DNA of 64,000 nt, from assembly GCA_033239005.1 (NCBI GenBank), contig BSQZ01000054.1, positions 3,770,431 to 3,834,430 of the forward strand, written 5' to 3'. Below the pieces are notes generated by a model. The model searched no databases. It was not told the origin of the DNA and saw only the letters and a list, made by a program, of their open reading frames with translations. A program made the position numbers and the translations under genes. This stretch comes from Lamellibrachia satsuma (Eukaryota > Annelida > Polychaeta > Sabellida > Siboglinidae). Position 1 is the stretch's first letter, and the number at the start of each line of letters is the position of its first letter. Shown here piece after piece: positions 1 through 10,688 of the stretch.

Positions 1-338
1 CGTCATGCTATTATTCTAAGCAGACTTATAGGTAAACATACACAAAATTATTTACAAAAAACAATATATGTAAAATACAATATATGTAAAATACTATATA
101 AGTTGATCATACAACATATAAAACATGATTAAACAATGGTACAGATTAGACTGAATTAGAAAGGTCCTATCAACATTCAAAGTAGATTTGCATATTCATG
201 CTCATAAATGAGATCACTTGAATGCAGCAATGTATTATAAATATGGCACAAAACTAAATTACCAAATAAAGTTTAATAACTAAGACATTAAGTTGTAAAA
301 CATGAACTAGGTATATTAACTGCCATAATCTCTCTGTT
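1..338 (-). other. Possible 3' UTR of the minus-strand gene
   Basis: Lies downstream of the candidate stop codon at 341-339 on the minus strand. It is AT-rich with no open frame. A variant poly(A) signal ATTAAA reads on the minus strand at 277-272, about 62 nt past the stop. If the terminal exon is wrong, this is simply AT-rich noncoding DNA. Confidence 0.25.
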
Positions 339-417
339 CTAGGTGTCCATGGCTCGCAGTTCCTTCAGTGTCATTGTGCGACAGGCTTCTCCCTTCTCTC
401 CAACTTTAATAACCAAC
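339..417 (-). CDS. Candidate terminal coding exon, family unknown
   Basis: Read on the minus strand, an acceptor ending CTAAG at 422-418 is followed by an open frame of about 25 codons. It contains IKVGEKGEACRTMTLKELR and ends AMDT, then TAG at 341-339. It starts with one base completing a codon, so it needs an upstream exon ending in two bases. The candidate exon at 1020-1072 ends in AG and would complete an Arg codon (AG plus G). An alternative acceptor (CAAG) nine bases upstream would add a few residues but break that phase match. A branch-point-like TAAC lies just upstream. The residue mix looks protein-like, but I do not recognise the family. Seen: frame, stop and phase match. Inferred: that it is expressed. 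Confidence 0.4.
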
Positions 418-1019
418 CTTAGTAAATCTTGCCACAAAAATCAGTTATAGATTAGTGCATATCACGTCGTTTTCAATGCAAATAATAATTATTTTCCCAG
501 AGTGCACCACAACATTAACAACCCATCATTTAATGTCATAACTTTGTGGTCAGACATTAATGAACCAATTGGATAACATGAAAATATACACAATCCATGA
601 CGTGTCTATATTAATGCACACATCAATCACATCCAGTGTTACTTAACCGATGCTGACCCTGAAATGAAGATATTTGTAAAGCCATTTCCCTCGATATCGA
701 GAGATATGTAACCATGGCAACGGTTTCTGCCTCAATGTGCTTTTCTTCACTAGTGTGGCATTTTCTGACAGCCTCTCAAAATAACACGACCCTGACATTT
801 CCGAATGCAGATTCAATTTAGAGCAATGCACCGTCTCCCTAGCGAGGCAGCAGAATCCAGTTAGCAAAGAAAATGTCTCCTGGGTATTGTGGGTAATTAA
901 AATCACTGAGTAATTTAATTTAATTTTAAACTAGAACACATTAATTTTAAACTAGAACATATTTTTTTAAAGCATCGTTGTTAATGTCCTTGTTATTTAT
1001 GCTGATGATCAATTCTTAC
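418..1019 (-). other. Candidate intron between two minus-strand exons
   Basis: On the minus strand this begins GTAAGA after AAG and ends CTAAG. It is AT-rich. It contains an 87-codon open frame on the minus strand (906-643) that resembles no family I know and has no splice context; I treat that as chance. Confidence 0.25.
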
Positions 1020-1072
1020 CTTAAAGCATAATAATTCCGACTTAAAGTGGTACCCATAATGCCCTTTTTAAC
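1020..1072 (-). CDS. Candidate 53-nt internal exon, family unknown
   Basis: On the minus strand the sequence runs TTTTATAG, then 53 nt, then GTAAGAATT. The preceding AAG makes a good donor consensus. One frame is open, reading VKKGIMGTTLSRNYYAL, and ends with two bases that join in phase to the candidate terminal exon at 339-417. The pyrimidine tract is short, as is common in AT-rich invertebrate introns. No domain is recognisable in 17 codons. The support is the donor, the acceptor and the reciprocal phase match. A chance arrangement cannot be excluded. Confidence 0.3.
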
Positions 1073-1278
1073 CTATAAAACATTTAAGCATTTTCTTCAT
1101 GGTATGAAAAATTGCTGTATGTATGGACTGAGTTATTTATTCCACTAATAACATTTTTACTGACCTGCTAAACTTGGCTGGATATTTTAGCAAATGTATG
1201 TAATTTCTAATGAGTAGTCAGTTCAAGTTTACCATATTAATATGGCCAATGGTACATATTTCATTGTTCTGCTACAGT

Positions 1279-1415
1279 ATTATTATTGCTTACTAAGATT
1301 TATAAAGCGCGATATATCTCGGACCAGCCTGTTCGGCGCATACAAAACAATCATAAAAATATATTATAATTTAAAATATATAATAAAAAGTTGAGTATTC
1401 GATTAAGATCAATAA
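1279..1415 (+). repeat. Dispersed repeat D1, copy 1
   Basis: Shares a block around TTTATAAAGCGC, ATCTCGGACCAGCCTGTTC and CATACAAAACA with 16749-16900, followed in both by an AT-rich tail. The class is not clear; the position-specific similarity over roughly 130 bp argues for a dispersed element rather than low complexity. Confidence 0.6.
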
Positions 1416-1931
1416 ATAAATATATTAATAAATAATAATAGTAAATAAATAATTTTAATAGTATTATAATTATTATTGCCACAATTATTAAGTAGTTTAA
1501 TATTTAAAAATTACCTTGATTATCCCATTATGACAATTCAATTTGGGTCTTAATTGATCAATGCATATTTCAGTGACGACCACCTGTGTGACACAACAGG
1601 TAAAATACAGATTTAGATCAGTATGACAAAAACAGCACATAAGGCATGATCCATGCAGCCACATTTTTTTAATATAAATAAAATCAAGATTAATGACTCT
1701 TCTGACGGCAGAATAATTGTTATTTAAAAGTTAGTTCAAAAGGTTAATCCCCCTTCTCAGGTAGAATATTTCCTTGGCAACAAATAACCACTGGTCCCAA
1801 TCATTCATGATCCTATTTTGTCTCGTATTTCTGTCTGGTGGGTTTGACGTTGAACTGATTTAATGTCGAGCACTGAAAAATCATAAATGGTTTTTGAATG
1901 GATAGATGATCCGGTTTCTTGGTTATTAATA

Positions 1932-2044
1932 TTAATCATAATTACCTCTCAAGAAACTTGCAGTTTGTTGTTGAATATTTCGACTGCATCTCGCAGTCTT
2001 CTTCAGCAGACTGAAGTTACGGATGTGTCACATGACCAATGTCA
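1932..2044 (-). repeat. Left inverted arm of the Penelope-like element
   Basis: Reverse complement of 2299-2411 with about one mismatch. Outer end begins TTAATCATAATTACCTCTC. On the minus strand it contains the same CTGAAGA - hairpin - GAAA arrangement at about 2018-1955, here with a fully Watson-Crick helix (GACTGC/GCAGTC). Confidence 0.85.
1955..2018 (-). ncRNA. Hammerhead-like motif in the left arm
   Basis: Mirror copy of the right-arm motif, read on the minus strand, with helix II GACTGC/GCAGTC fully paired. Two opposed copies would give any read-through transcript one sense and one antisense motif. Confidence 0.55.
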
Positions 2045-2326
2045 GGAGAAACAGCCAGAACACTTGGCACAAGAATCAAAGAACATCTATCTTGTCGCCA
2101 ACCCCTATCAGCTATAAGTGAACACAAACTGAACACAGGTCATCAGTGCTCTATGAAGGACGTCAATATTCTAGACCACGAGGGGAACTGGCACAGGAGA
2201 AAAACAAAGGAGGCAATTAACATCCACAGAAACAAACCTACGCTGAACCGAGACGTCGGCCAGGAGCTCCCACCAGTCCTACTCCAGCTTGTGTCACATG
2301 ACATTGGTCATGTGACACATCCGTAA
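2039..2326 (+). pseudogene. C-terminal GIY-YIG endonuclease fragment (Penelope-like)
   Basis: A 95-codon open frame carrying the end of a GIY-YIG nuclease of Penelope-like retroelements. Visible in order: GETARTLGTRIKEHL (the ET.RTL..R..EH block, with the Arg and His typical of the family), AISEHKLNTGH, NWHRRKTKEAI (the region of the catalytic Glu), then KPTLNRDVGQELPP. The family domain nicks DNA for target-primed insertion. Missing are the GIY and YIG strands, the Cys-rich linker and the whole reverse transcriptase, so this is a nonfunctional remnant. The frame itself is uninterrupted. Its first codons and its last ten lie inside the inverted arms, so the arms include coding sequence. Confidence 0.8.
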
Positions 2327-2411
2327 CTTCAGTCTGCTGAAGAAGACTGCGAGATGCGGTCGAAATATTCAACAACAAACTGCAAGTTTCTTGAGAGGTA
2401 ATTATGATTAA
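2299..2411 (+). repeat. Right inverted arm of the Penelope-like element
   Basis: Pairs with 1932-2044. Its first 28 bases also encode the last residues of the endonuclease frame, which stops at 2326. Next to its inner edge is a 12-bp perfect inverted repeat, GTGTCACATGAC / GTCATGTGACAC (2291-2318), around a 4-base centre. Confidence 0.85.
2325..2388 (+). ncRNA. Hammerhead-ribozyme-like motif in the right arm
   Basis: Core CTGAAGA (2337-2343, fits CUGANGA), a 6-bp helix II GACTGC/GCGGTC closing loop GAGAT (2345-2361, one G-U pair), then GAAA (2362-2365). A helix I candidate pairs AACTTCAGTCTG (2325-2336) with CAAACTGCAAGTT (2376-2388) with one bulge and one mismatch. Hammerhead motifs with very short helix III are established for Penelope-like elements. 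The cleavage triplet is not obvious: UUC at 2368-2370 fits NUH, but the helix I junction is then imperfect. Activity is therefore uncertain. Confidence 0.6.
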
Positions 2412-3790
2412 CACAAATGGTTTGTTTTGTTTTGGTTAATACAACTAAAGTAATATTATTTCTGGAATAATCCAAAGAATCTCTGAAAGTCTGAGACACT
2501 CTATCTTCAGAAAAACTTGGCTGATTACATAAGTTCATAAAAAAGCCAAGCAATATGTCATGGCAGTCAATAAAATACAAAGGAGAACTGACGTATAACT
2601 CTCATGAGTGATGGAACTAACATCAGTAGACCGAGGTTCAGTTGGCACAAGTAGTGATTCTTCTCAACCAAGTGACAGCCAATCATGACGTGTCACAGAT
2701 GTGTTTTTTTATAGTCATCTTGTGTAATATTACTAATAGAAATAGCCTTCTCTCTGTGTATAAATGGTTCCTAAATGAATTACACACAAAATCAAGAATG
2801 ATTTTAGCATGAAACTGACAAAGTGAATCACTAACTCAACCTGACAAAAAGCGAGGATTTTATTTATCTTGCAGAAATAGGCCGATTTATAGCATGGCCA
2901 GTGTTGCCCCCTATAGTTGATAATGATGATTACACAGTGATTGGATTTATGGATTTTTTTTCTGTAATTCAAATCGGATCTTAAAAATTAGTTTATATTT
3001 TGGGATTCCAACTCAGATTCTGTGATTCCGTCTTTTCCCCTTAAAACTGTCACAGAAGTCACATAATGATCTTCATGTATTCTGCAGCGGGTATTCAATC
3101 TAGGTATCACACTTCAACTTTTTTACTAAATATACCAATAACTTATGCAATTTTATGTACAGTGACCTTGACATTTTTTATGGATTCAGAAATTATTCAA
3201 ACTCCCCATTACTGGCTTATCAAGAATCAAACAATTTTGCTGCCAAGTGTCATCTCAGTAAGCATCCACTACACAAAACTGGCAATGAAATGTCATTTCG
3301 TGGAATCACGTTCTTTTTCACACATTCTGTTACAAACAACAAAAATATTGAAGCAATACAAGATGTATCATTGTCCTGGGCAACTGACATCTGACAAGGA
3401 ATTTCATTAGAAAAATGCAGTCCTACATAATAATAAAACATTGCACATCCAGCAGATGGCTCGTAGACATGTCATTTTTTGGGTTCAAATCAGTATTTTT
3501 GATTTGAAATTCTGTATAAAAAAATCTGTATAATTTATCGTCTGTTAATCAGCAGTCCGATTCCCATATGGTGTCCCCATCTGTCAGGCTATGAAATGTT
3601 CCTACATCAAAAGAAATCCAAATAGGTTTCACTGGAAATCTGCCTAGCACCAAAAAGTAGTTGTGCCTCGACTGCCATAAGTTTGTCATTTGATGTTACA
3701 CTTTTGCAACAGACACAAGAAAATATGTTCTTTATCGCGATTTTGCCATCTGAAAAAAATCCATATAAAAAGAAACGGGACACAGCCATA
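2412..3790. other. AT-rich stretch without a supported feature
   Basis: Short open frames occur on both strands (for example 3066-3410 plus), but they overlap each other, have biased composition and lack splice or motif support. No repeat partner was found elsewhere in the window. Confidence 0.4.
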
Positions 3791-3801
3791 CTTTCTTAAA
3801 T

Positions 3802-4045
3802 GGTGGCTCGGAGCGCCGGACGGTCAGCCAAGAGGACCGCCTGTTCGAGTCCACCTGTTGCCGTTTCGAAGCTTGGGCAATTTTGTTCTTTCTACTTTCA
3901 CTGCCTTTTGGAAGAGGCAGTAAAATCCATAGGTGCATTCGATTTTGTGCCTATGCCAAGGGAAATAGAAGATCCCAGACAGGTGGTGCAACTTGTGGCA
4001 GACTCACAAACTAACACACACTGCACTAATTGTGTGTAATCTGAT
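3802..4045 (+). mobile_element. tRNA-derived SINE (family S1)
   Basis: The head resembles a tRNA: an A-box-like TGGCTCGGAGCG at 3804-3815 and B box GTTCGAGTCC at 3843-3852, with tRNA-like spacing, so an internal RNA polymerase III promoter. The body contains AAGATCCCAGACAGG and GGCAGACTCACAAA, which recur at 45225-45312. The 3' end is not sharply defined. Confidence 0.65.
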
Positions 4046-4187
4046 AATGGAGCAAAGCACGACGAGTGCCTCGTCTAGACAGATGCGGTCAGTATATATG
4101 ACATCATTATTATTATTACCAGAAGAAACACCTGATTTGTTTATAATATATTGGTCATTCAGTTGACATGTAGGTCATGGTTGCAAC

Positions 4188-4845
4188 TAGTATTGCGCGA
4201 TATTACCAGTATGACATGGCATTTTGTCTGCGTGATACATATCGTGATGTGCCTTTCAAGTACCAGTATGTACTATATATTTTTATTAAGCATAATTACC
4301 TCTCAAGAAAATGAAGAAGACTGCGAGATGCAGTCGAAATATAAGTTTCTTGAGAGGTAATTATGCTTAATATATATTTTTACTTATGCATTTCTAACTT
4401 GTCAAAATTTTGCTTAATGAGTGATTATGACTTATGACTGAACCAGATTCAGCCACTAATCTTTAATATTATTATTTGTTCATGGTTCATGTTTGAGTAA
4501 TTTAATCTTGGAATTTAAGTTCATATAACAGGATATCTTTGTGTGTTTAATTATTTACTTAATGCAGTTGATGCATATATTTAAAGTCTTTGTATTTTCC
4601 ATATTTAAAACTCTGGTTAACTATGTTTAAAATCACACTCAAATTACTTGTACAGATTTAAGCAGTTATTTGGTTATTATTTAATATAAATATCTGTCAG
4701 GAGTGTTGAAATACTATATATCACACAGGTTAAGTCATCTTATATTTTAACCGAAACAACCACAATATATTGCGATACATATCACAATACAGTCCTCTGT
4801 ATCGTGATATATTGCGATACAAAAAGTTTGCAATACCCATCCCTA
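4188..4845 (+). mobile_element. hAT-like non-autonomous element, degraded
   Basis: The right end, read inward on the minus strand, is TAGGGATGGGTATTGC followed by repeated TATCGCAATATATC-type motifs, a common hAT terminus style. The left end starts TAGTATTGCGCGATA and has GATACATATCGTGAT further in. Flanks GTTGCAAC (4180-4187) and GAAGCAAC (4846-4853) match at 6 of 8 positions, consistent with an old 8-bp target duplication. No transposase. It hosts the Penelope-derived hairpin at 4286-4370. Confidence 0.55.
4286..4370. mobile_element. Penelope-derived perfect palindrome with hammerhead-like loop
   Basis: Two perfect 25-bp arms (4286-4310 and 4346-4370; outer end TTAAGCATAATTACCTCTC) surround 35 nt. 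The arms match the outer ends of the element at 1932-2411. The loop holds ATGAAGA, helix II GACTGC-GAGAT-GCAGTC, then GAAA. The first core base is A instead of C, which should cripple a hammerhead. It looks like a minimal derivative of the two inverted arms with everything between deleted. Confidence 0.75.
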
Positions 4846-4853
4846 GAAGCAAC

Positions 4854-5249
4854 GGGAATGACAGATGGCGCCACATCTAGAAATAATGACACGAATAACC
4901 TTTGCTAATGACCTTTGTTGCCAACATTGCTACTCATATTGAAAGGACTTGTTCTCTGGGCGACCATTAAGTATACGTGCATCTGGCGGTCATGCAAAAT
5001 AGCTATTAACAGCAGGCGACGTGCCGCACTAGATAAACTACAGCCAGCAACAGGATCACCAACGAGAGGACTGGAGTAGAATCAATGGACACTGAAGATG
5101 AATTGTCAAAGTAATTAGCGGTTCGCACAGGCTTTGCAAATAAAAACATCAAAGACTACAGCGGAGGAGAGAAGTCAGGAATCAACACTAGTGTAGCCAG
5201 CTCGAAAACTGGCCAAAGACTTGACCAGGAATGCCTTTGATGATGACTA
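4854..5249. other. Unique sequence, nothing recognised
   Basis: Mixed composition, no open frame of note and no repeat partner seen. Confidence 0.4.
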
Positions 5250-5470
5250 ACTGGCAGACCTGTTCAATACAGCACCAAATAGACTTCTCTGGGAAGCATT
5301 CAGCCATGCTGCAATTACTGCACAAAGACTGATCATTTGTATATATCCACCCACCACTGTCTATGGCTAGGTATTCATTTATACAGCTGAGTGAACTTGA
5401 ACAAAATTACCGAGACTTCAAATGGCAGGAAGAGATTTCAAACACAATTGAGATTCCTACTCTCCAACTG
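5250..5470 (-). mobile_element. SINE family S2, partial copy
   Basis: Read on the minus strand it matches the core of S2 (GCTGTATAAATGAATACCTAG, then a stretch ending CTTCCCAGAGAAG) as at 12687-12945, 22966-23175 and 48000-48185. The tRNA-like head is degraded beyond confident recognition and most of the 3' tail is missing. Confidence 0.6.
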
Positions 5471-8400
5471 CGCAACCAAATCTTAGAATGCAATCAGTCA
5501 TCAGAACAAAGAAGTCACAAATGCCAATCGGTTCATTAATTCACTTAGCGCGCTCAGCTGAAGTCATACATATGCTTAATTACCAGCATTAATTAACACA
5601 TCATGCAGTGAAATGGGGTTATACCACAATTAGCTTTGTGTTGACGGCTATTCTGGCATTTGTTTCTTTGGCCTGTTAGAAAAACTTTCAAAAATAATTT
5701 CCGCTACAATTCTGAAGCATACTAAACAGCAGTTAACTTCCTTATTGTGTAGAATTCATGATTTCGTTTCTAAAAAGCAAACCTGACACCCCTCAATTTC
5801 TAACAAGACTGACGTTGTTATGTTCAGATTAATGACCACTGCGTTATATTATGAAAGCAGTCAATAACTGTAGCCAGTGGTCATTTGAGATATATTGTCC
5901 ACTGTCTGTGCAATCAACAGGTTCAACATGGCCAGATTATCCATGATATATGACACCATCAGATGGTCTTCTTACAACCTCTGTCTTGTTGCCGACTGAC
6001 ACATCGTTTGTCAGATTCTTTGGATGATAATGCATAGCATTGGGTACAACAGATACTGCTGTTGTCGAAATCCAAAAAATTGACAGGAAACAGTCCCAGA
6101 ACATATCAATCAAGTCGCCAAACGATGCATCACAGTCAAAACACCAATTTGACAAACTCGATTCGATGCACTTTCCAAAAACTCTCGGTATACACAGTTC
6201 AAAGTCCTCTTCAAAGATGGCGATTCCATGTGCTTCGTCATCATCATGTTGAACTGACTGGCTAATTAAAAATGCCGCAGGAGGGAGCCTTAGTTGAACC
6301 AGTGCAGCCGCCGTTTACGAACGGTCTGCGCACTCGCAACGTAAGGTGCTTACGGGCGGACTACGCAGTAAAGGTTAATAAAAACCTGACTCAAATAAAG
6401 CTACTACCAAATTATTTAAGTACCATAGCCACTTGCTTAATTGTCCATGCCTGAGTTATCACCCAGTAATAACTTTGCTAAATGTTCATCAAATGTCCGT
6501 CCTGCACTCCCCCGTACAGTAGTATCTAGATATATTTTACATATTAATGCAATAGTAAAAAAGTTCCATTATAAATCAATAATAGTGTTAAATCACCAAA
6601 CACTAGTTTACAAATTGTTTTTATTTGCTACATCATTACTTTCTGGGTAGCGAATCATTAATGAAAAATGGATATTACCAAAAATAAAATATAATGTGCT
6701 TTGCATTCTGAGAGTTTTGCGTGCTTGTGAATTACATTGAGCTGCATGCAGAGGTCAGATCATTCTGATTCATATCCGAGACAACTTTACATAATATTGA
6801 TTCTCAGAGGAAATCACATCATTAGAGCAAATAAACAGTTTAAGTAAATGGCAAATGCTTAATGGGGGTTGACACATCAGTCACTGTGACGATATCAGTC
6901 ATGACGTCAATGTCACACGATTTTTTTTATAGCACCACACAGTCAACAATTTGTAAAATTACATATTACATTTTCTGTAGTCCGGTGGCCAAAACTGCCA
7001 TTTGCATGTTTATATATTATTGTATTTTATTTATGCCTTATTGTATTTCATTACTACTTTATTCTAGAGCAGTCTATATGGTTATTTTTAAATACTTACC
7101 TGATTTCAGTGTAGTTTTTTTGCTTTATTACATAATATAATAAAATAATAATATAATAAAAATATTTTATTAACTAGGATATAATATACTTATAATTTAT
7201 ATGTATATACTTTTTATCAAATGTATTTACTGTGTAAGCATGTTTTTTTATTATATTGGTTGCATTTGACCAATCCTGTATTTTTTATTCCAGATTTATG
7301 TGCGACGTTTTATAAAGAAGTTATTATTATTATTTAATAGACAATACTTATCTAGAAACGAGTACAGAAACTTATAACAATTATGTGCGTGTTTACATGA
7401 TTACAAAGAATCAGTTGAAATTACGCTGCTTTTTACAGTTTTTGTAACATTGTACTACCATAAAAAGATCTAAATATATACCATGGATTCTTTTTTATTA
7501 TACACTCATAAAAATTACATAACACATTTTTTATTTAGAAGACATAAAACATAAAAGAAAGATTTAATTAAAAAGCATAATGATTTGTTTTGACCAAGAA
7601 CTAGAGTAACATATTGTGAACATATAAAATACATTCAGAACATATAAAATAATATTGACTAATAAATTATCCACTTTAGCGATCAGGAAGTTTGTGTTTA
7701 TTTGGGAACAGATCATTATTTTTTTTTCATAGGCGAACATGTTAACGTTTTTAGTCCTGTGTACAAAATAACGAATCAGATGTTATGACAATGCCGTTGC
7801 ATGTCACTTCACTGATCTGCTGTGGAGTTTTTGTCAAATCCTACACTTGTATTTTGAGAAAATCAACACAGCAGATTCTCCCCGTCAGATGTCACAAAAA
7901 ACAAGAAGAGTTAGTTGACACATGCAGGGATGCTTCTGTCACAAACAGGTCCATATTCTGCTCAGCAGCCAAATATTTTTTTCTGGTATCGTCGTAGTCT
8001 ACAAATCTGCTCTTGCCCTGTTCAGAAAATATTTTTAGAGGTAAAAAAAATCCTCGAAAGGGGGTACCGTGTCAAAATCAATGGCACTTCATTGGTATGC
8101 CAAAGACCAGGAAGTGAAACCGAGATCTGACACCAGTTATGAGGCAGCCATAACCAATGTGGGCCACTAAAGTACAGTGGCTCCCCCTAGTGCATTCACA
8201 AAAACACAGTGCAGGTACAACTGATGGGGCTACTGGTCACTGAGTGGTCAGTGGTATGTAACAGATGTCTGGCTCTAGACCACCCACGTGACAATCGTCT
8301 TATATCTAGTCATGATAACAAATGTGGGTGATTCTGTCATGAATCCAAATATCACAATTTCCTGACCAGGCAGGTGTTTTCTTTGATGAAAGGAAGCAAG

Positions 8401-8550
8401 CAGATTTGTATATTTAACCCTTGTCCATTGCTGTGTTGAACCACTGCCCCCACCCTCACCTGCTGGACGATCCTTGTACGCTGAAGACCTGGCCATTGCC
8501 ACAGACCGGGCTAAGACGTGCCATAAAGTGGCGACACTTTGTATGAGGGA
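5471..8550. other. Mostly unique AT-rich DNA
   Basis: No gene supported. A small GC-richer pocket at 6270-6360 includes a 15-bp hairpin CGTAAGGTGCTTACG (6340-6354). A full palindromic CRE-type site lies at 6902-6909. The rest is AT-rich with scattered short frames on both strands and no motif. Confidence 0.35.
6902..6909. promoter_or_regulatory. Palindromic TGACGTCA (CRE-type) site
   Basis: An exact match to the CREB/ATF consensus. There is no adjacent promoter or exon, so function is unsupported and a chance match is possible. Confidence 0.15.
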
Positions 8551-8554
8551 CACG

Positions 8555-8695
8555 AAAAGAAGAAAGGACGTTGCAACACTGAATTCATTAGTATTTAATA
8601 TGATGTGTCAGTTGTTTAAAAATAATATCCACACAAAATGTGTCGCTATCATGACTTTTCACCCCTTAATATTTTCACGACACATGATTTGTCGA
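8555..8695 (+). repeat. Dispersed repeat D2, copy 1
   Basis: Shares TTGTTTAAAAATAATATCCA and flanking sequence with 50235-50400, including GACACTGAATT/AACACTGAATT upstream and a shared CTTAATATTTT block downstream. Class unknown. Confidence 0.55.
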
Positions 8696-8959
8696 TGAAA
8701 TAAAATATGCTTGTCTTACAACACATAGATTCCTTCATGGCGATTATCGACAGAGAAATAAATCTTCAACTTAAAAGAAAAATACAATATACGTTTCTCA
8801 TCCGATAATTTATTGTTCTGTGAAATTCCCATTTTATTCGGGATACAATTCTAGTTGTAGTTACCGTTTGTATCCAGGATACGATTTTAGTCATAGTCTG
8901 CACTTGCCAGGAAACCCCTTGCATTTGTAACATGGATGCCTATTGGATGATTGATATTT

Positions 8960-9480
8960 AATTAGAGGATACCCAAAAAAAATTGGGGGAAATGCACCCA
9001 ATAGGTAAGGAAAACTAATCATTTGCAACTACAATCATTAATATCATGCTGGTGGTTTTCTCGGAATTTGTTTGGATGACATGTTTATTAAGTGCCTTCG
9101 ACAGAAATCGGAGGGCCGTCGGAAACAACCCAGTCTCTCATTCAAGCTAGTTGCTGCTATGCCCGAATAGGAAAGTTTAGTAAACAAAGCCCGAAATATG
9201 TTGCATAAGTAGAGTTTAGATGCACAGTATGGCCATATCCTAACGGCAAGTATAGGGCAAGGTGTTTACAAACAGATTTTCATTTGATAAGCGAATATTG
9301 ATATGACATGACATAGGATTATCAACAGTATGGCGCAGCCCATGAAATTAATATGCTGTGTGTTCAACAAGGTTTTCCTAGTAAACCACTGGCGTGATAT
9401 TCTTAATTGTAGTTGTAAATGATTGTTTTAGTAACTGTTATATGTACAAAGGCCCAAAACCATGACTTTTGTTTTGCTTT
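8960..9480 (+). mobile_element. Long-TIR element family T1, copy 1 (about 0.5 kb)
   Basis: The left part contains AATCATTTGCAACTACAATC followed by CTGGTGGTTTTCTCGG. The right part contains their inverse: TAGTAAACCACTGGCGTG, then AATTGTAGTTGTAAATGATT and TGTACAAAGGCCCAAAA. The same arrangement occurs at 33713-34829. Non-autonomous, no transposase; ends are approximate. Confidence 0.6.
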
Positions 9481-10340
9481 AAGGGAATTTTGCTTATACA
9501 CCAAATCATATATACTTGCCAATTTGGTATTTTTTGTGAGAATGGCTGATAAATGCGTTCTCTGCTGGTCTAATCGACCATATGTTGCATTTCATATTTC
9601 GCGATACAGGCGTTTGAAGTTGTGATTTGTCAATAGGCTGAATATTTCCATGTTTCATATTACTGCGCCATTTTGTCAAATTGATATCGCTCTTCCGGAT
9701 GGTTGTGTTTTTATGCTAATCTGAAGGTTCCTTCTGTGTTTTTACAAAATAGTTAATTGATAAGGAGAATTTAGAATTCAAAATGGCAGACATTTTAACC
9801 TAGATGAGATTATATTGACAATGACTACAGCAGTGAAAGTGGTTGCGAAGAGTTTGAGTCTACTTGAAAATAATGGGGCACTGTCGGAGAACACGCCAGC
9901 TGCTGCTGCCACAGCGACTTCACAGGTTGATCGTGGTATCATTTAAAAACAATTACAGTATCTCGGTGACAGAATTATGAAAAATGATAAATGTGGTTGT
10001 GAGCTACATAATTATTGCACAATGATAATTTATACATTGTTTTGAAGCTTTTTAATGCTGCATCTGATAAACTAAGCAGCCATATTTGAGGACGCACACA
10101 CAACGTATACATAAATCAATATCTCGAAAACTAGTAAACCAATTTTCATAATATTGTCGCTGTGACCTACATATCAGACATGGATAATTCTATGAAAAAT
10201 TTTGCTTTGGAAAGAAGCAAAATTGCTCATGTTTCAATCAACTGGTTAGGGTTTGGGTCAGATACAGGGTTTGGGTCAGATACAGGGTTTGGGTTGTTTT
10301 CTCATACCTCACATTTTATCCCATATACATTGAAAAAACA
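9481..10340. other. Unique stretch with a small internal duplication
   Basis: No gene supported. GTTTGGGTCAGATACAGG is duplicated in tandem near 10251-10287. Otherwise AT-rich and featureless. Confidence 0.35.
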
Positions 10341-10342
10341 TT

Positions 10343-10352
10343 TTTAAAGCCA

Positions 10353-10388
<36 letters not shown>

Positions 10389-10398
10389 TGGCTTTAAA
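10343..10398. repeat. TA-centred perfect palindrome
   Basis: TTTAAAGCCATTCTAATATA on the left is mirrored by its reverse complement on the right, with a (TA)n centre. Likely cruciform-forming; it adjoins more (TA)n and then the hAT element at 10462. Confidence 0.8.
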
Positions 10399-10419
10399 TA
10401 TATATATATATATATATAT

Positions 10420-10461
<42 letters not shown>
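10399..10461. repeat. (TA)n microsatellite
   Basis: Nearly pure TA alternation with one small interruption, directly upstream of the hAT element start. Confidence 0.9.
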
Positions 10462-10464
<3 letters not shown>

Positions 10465-10688
10465 GGCTGGGTCCAATTACGTAATTGTAATTGATTACAG
10501 CAAAATTGTGTAATTGTAATTGTAATTGATTATGGTTTCAAATTTGTGCTGTAATTGTAATTGTTATATTTTGTATAATTGAAAATTTATTTCAATTACA
10601 ATCAATTACAATCAATTACAGTATGTTTCATATCACAAACTACCTGAACAAACTGGCAATAAAATATAATTTAAGTCTCATACAGGTT

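Larger units (their letters stand above)
1932..2411 (+). mobile_element. Truncated Penelope-like element with inverted arms
   Basis: A 480-bp unit with two inverted arms of 113 bp (1932-2044 and 2299-2411) that differ at about one position. They flank a 254-bp core coding for the C-terminal part of a GIY-YIG endonuclease of the Penelope-like type. Penelope-like elements are known to carry terminal repeats in direct or inverted orientation and to encode reverse transcriptase plus GIY-YIG endonuclease. Here the reverse transcriptase is absent, so the copy is 5' truncated. Each arm carries a hammerhead-ribozyme-like core, a feature reported for this class. The near-identity of the arms suggests they arose together or recently. 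Confidence 0.85.

Noticed and set aside
643..906. 87-codon minus-strand frame between the two candidate 3' exons
   Set aside because: No splice support and no recognisable motif; it lies in what would be the intron.
7085..7140. Minus-strand donor CAGGTAAGTA near 7098
   Set aside because: No acceptor or open frame upstream; similar sequence recurs near 50672, so probably repeat-derived.
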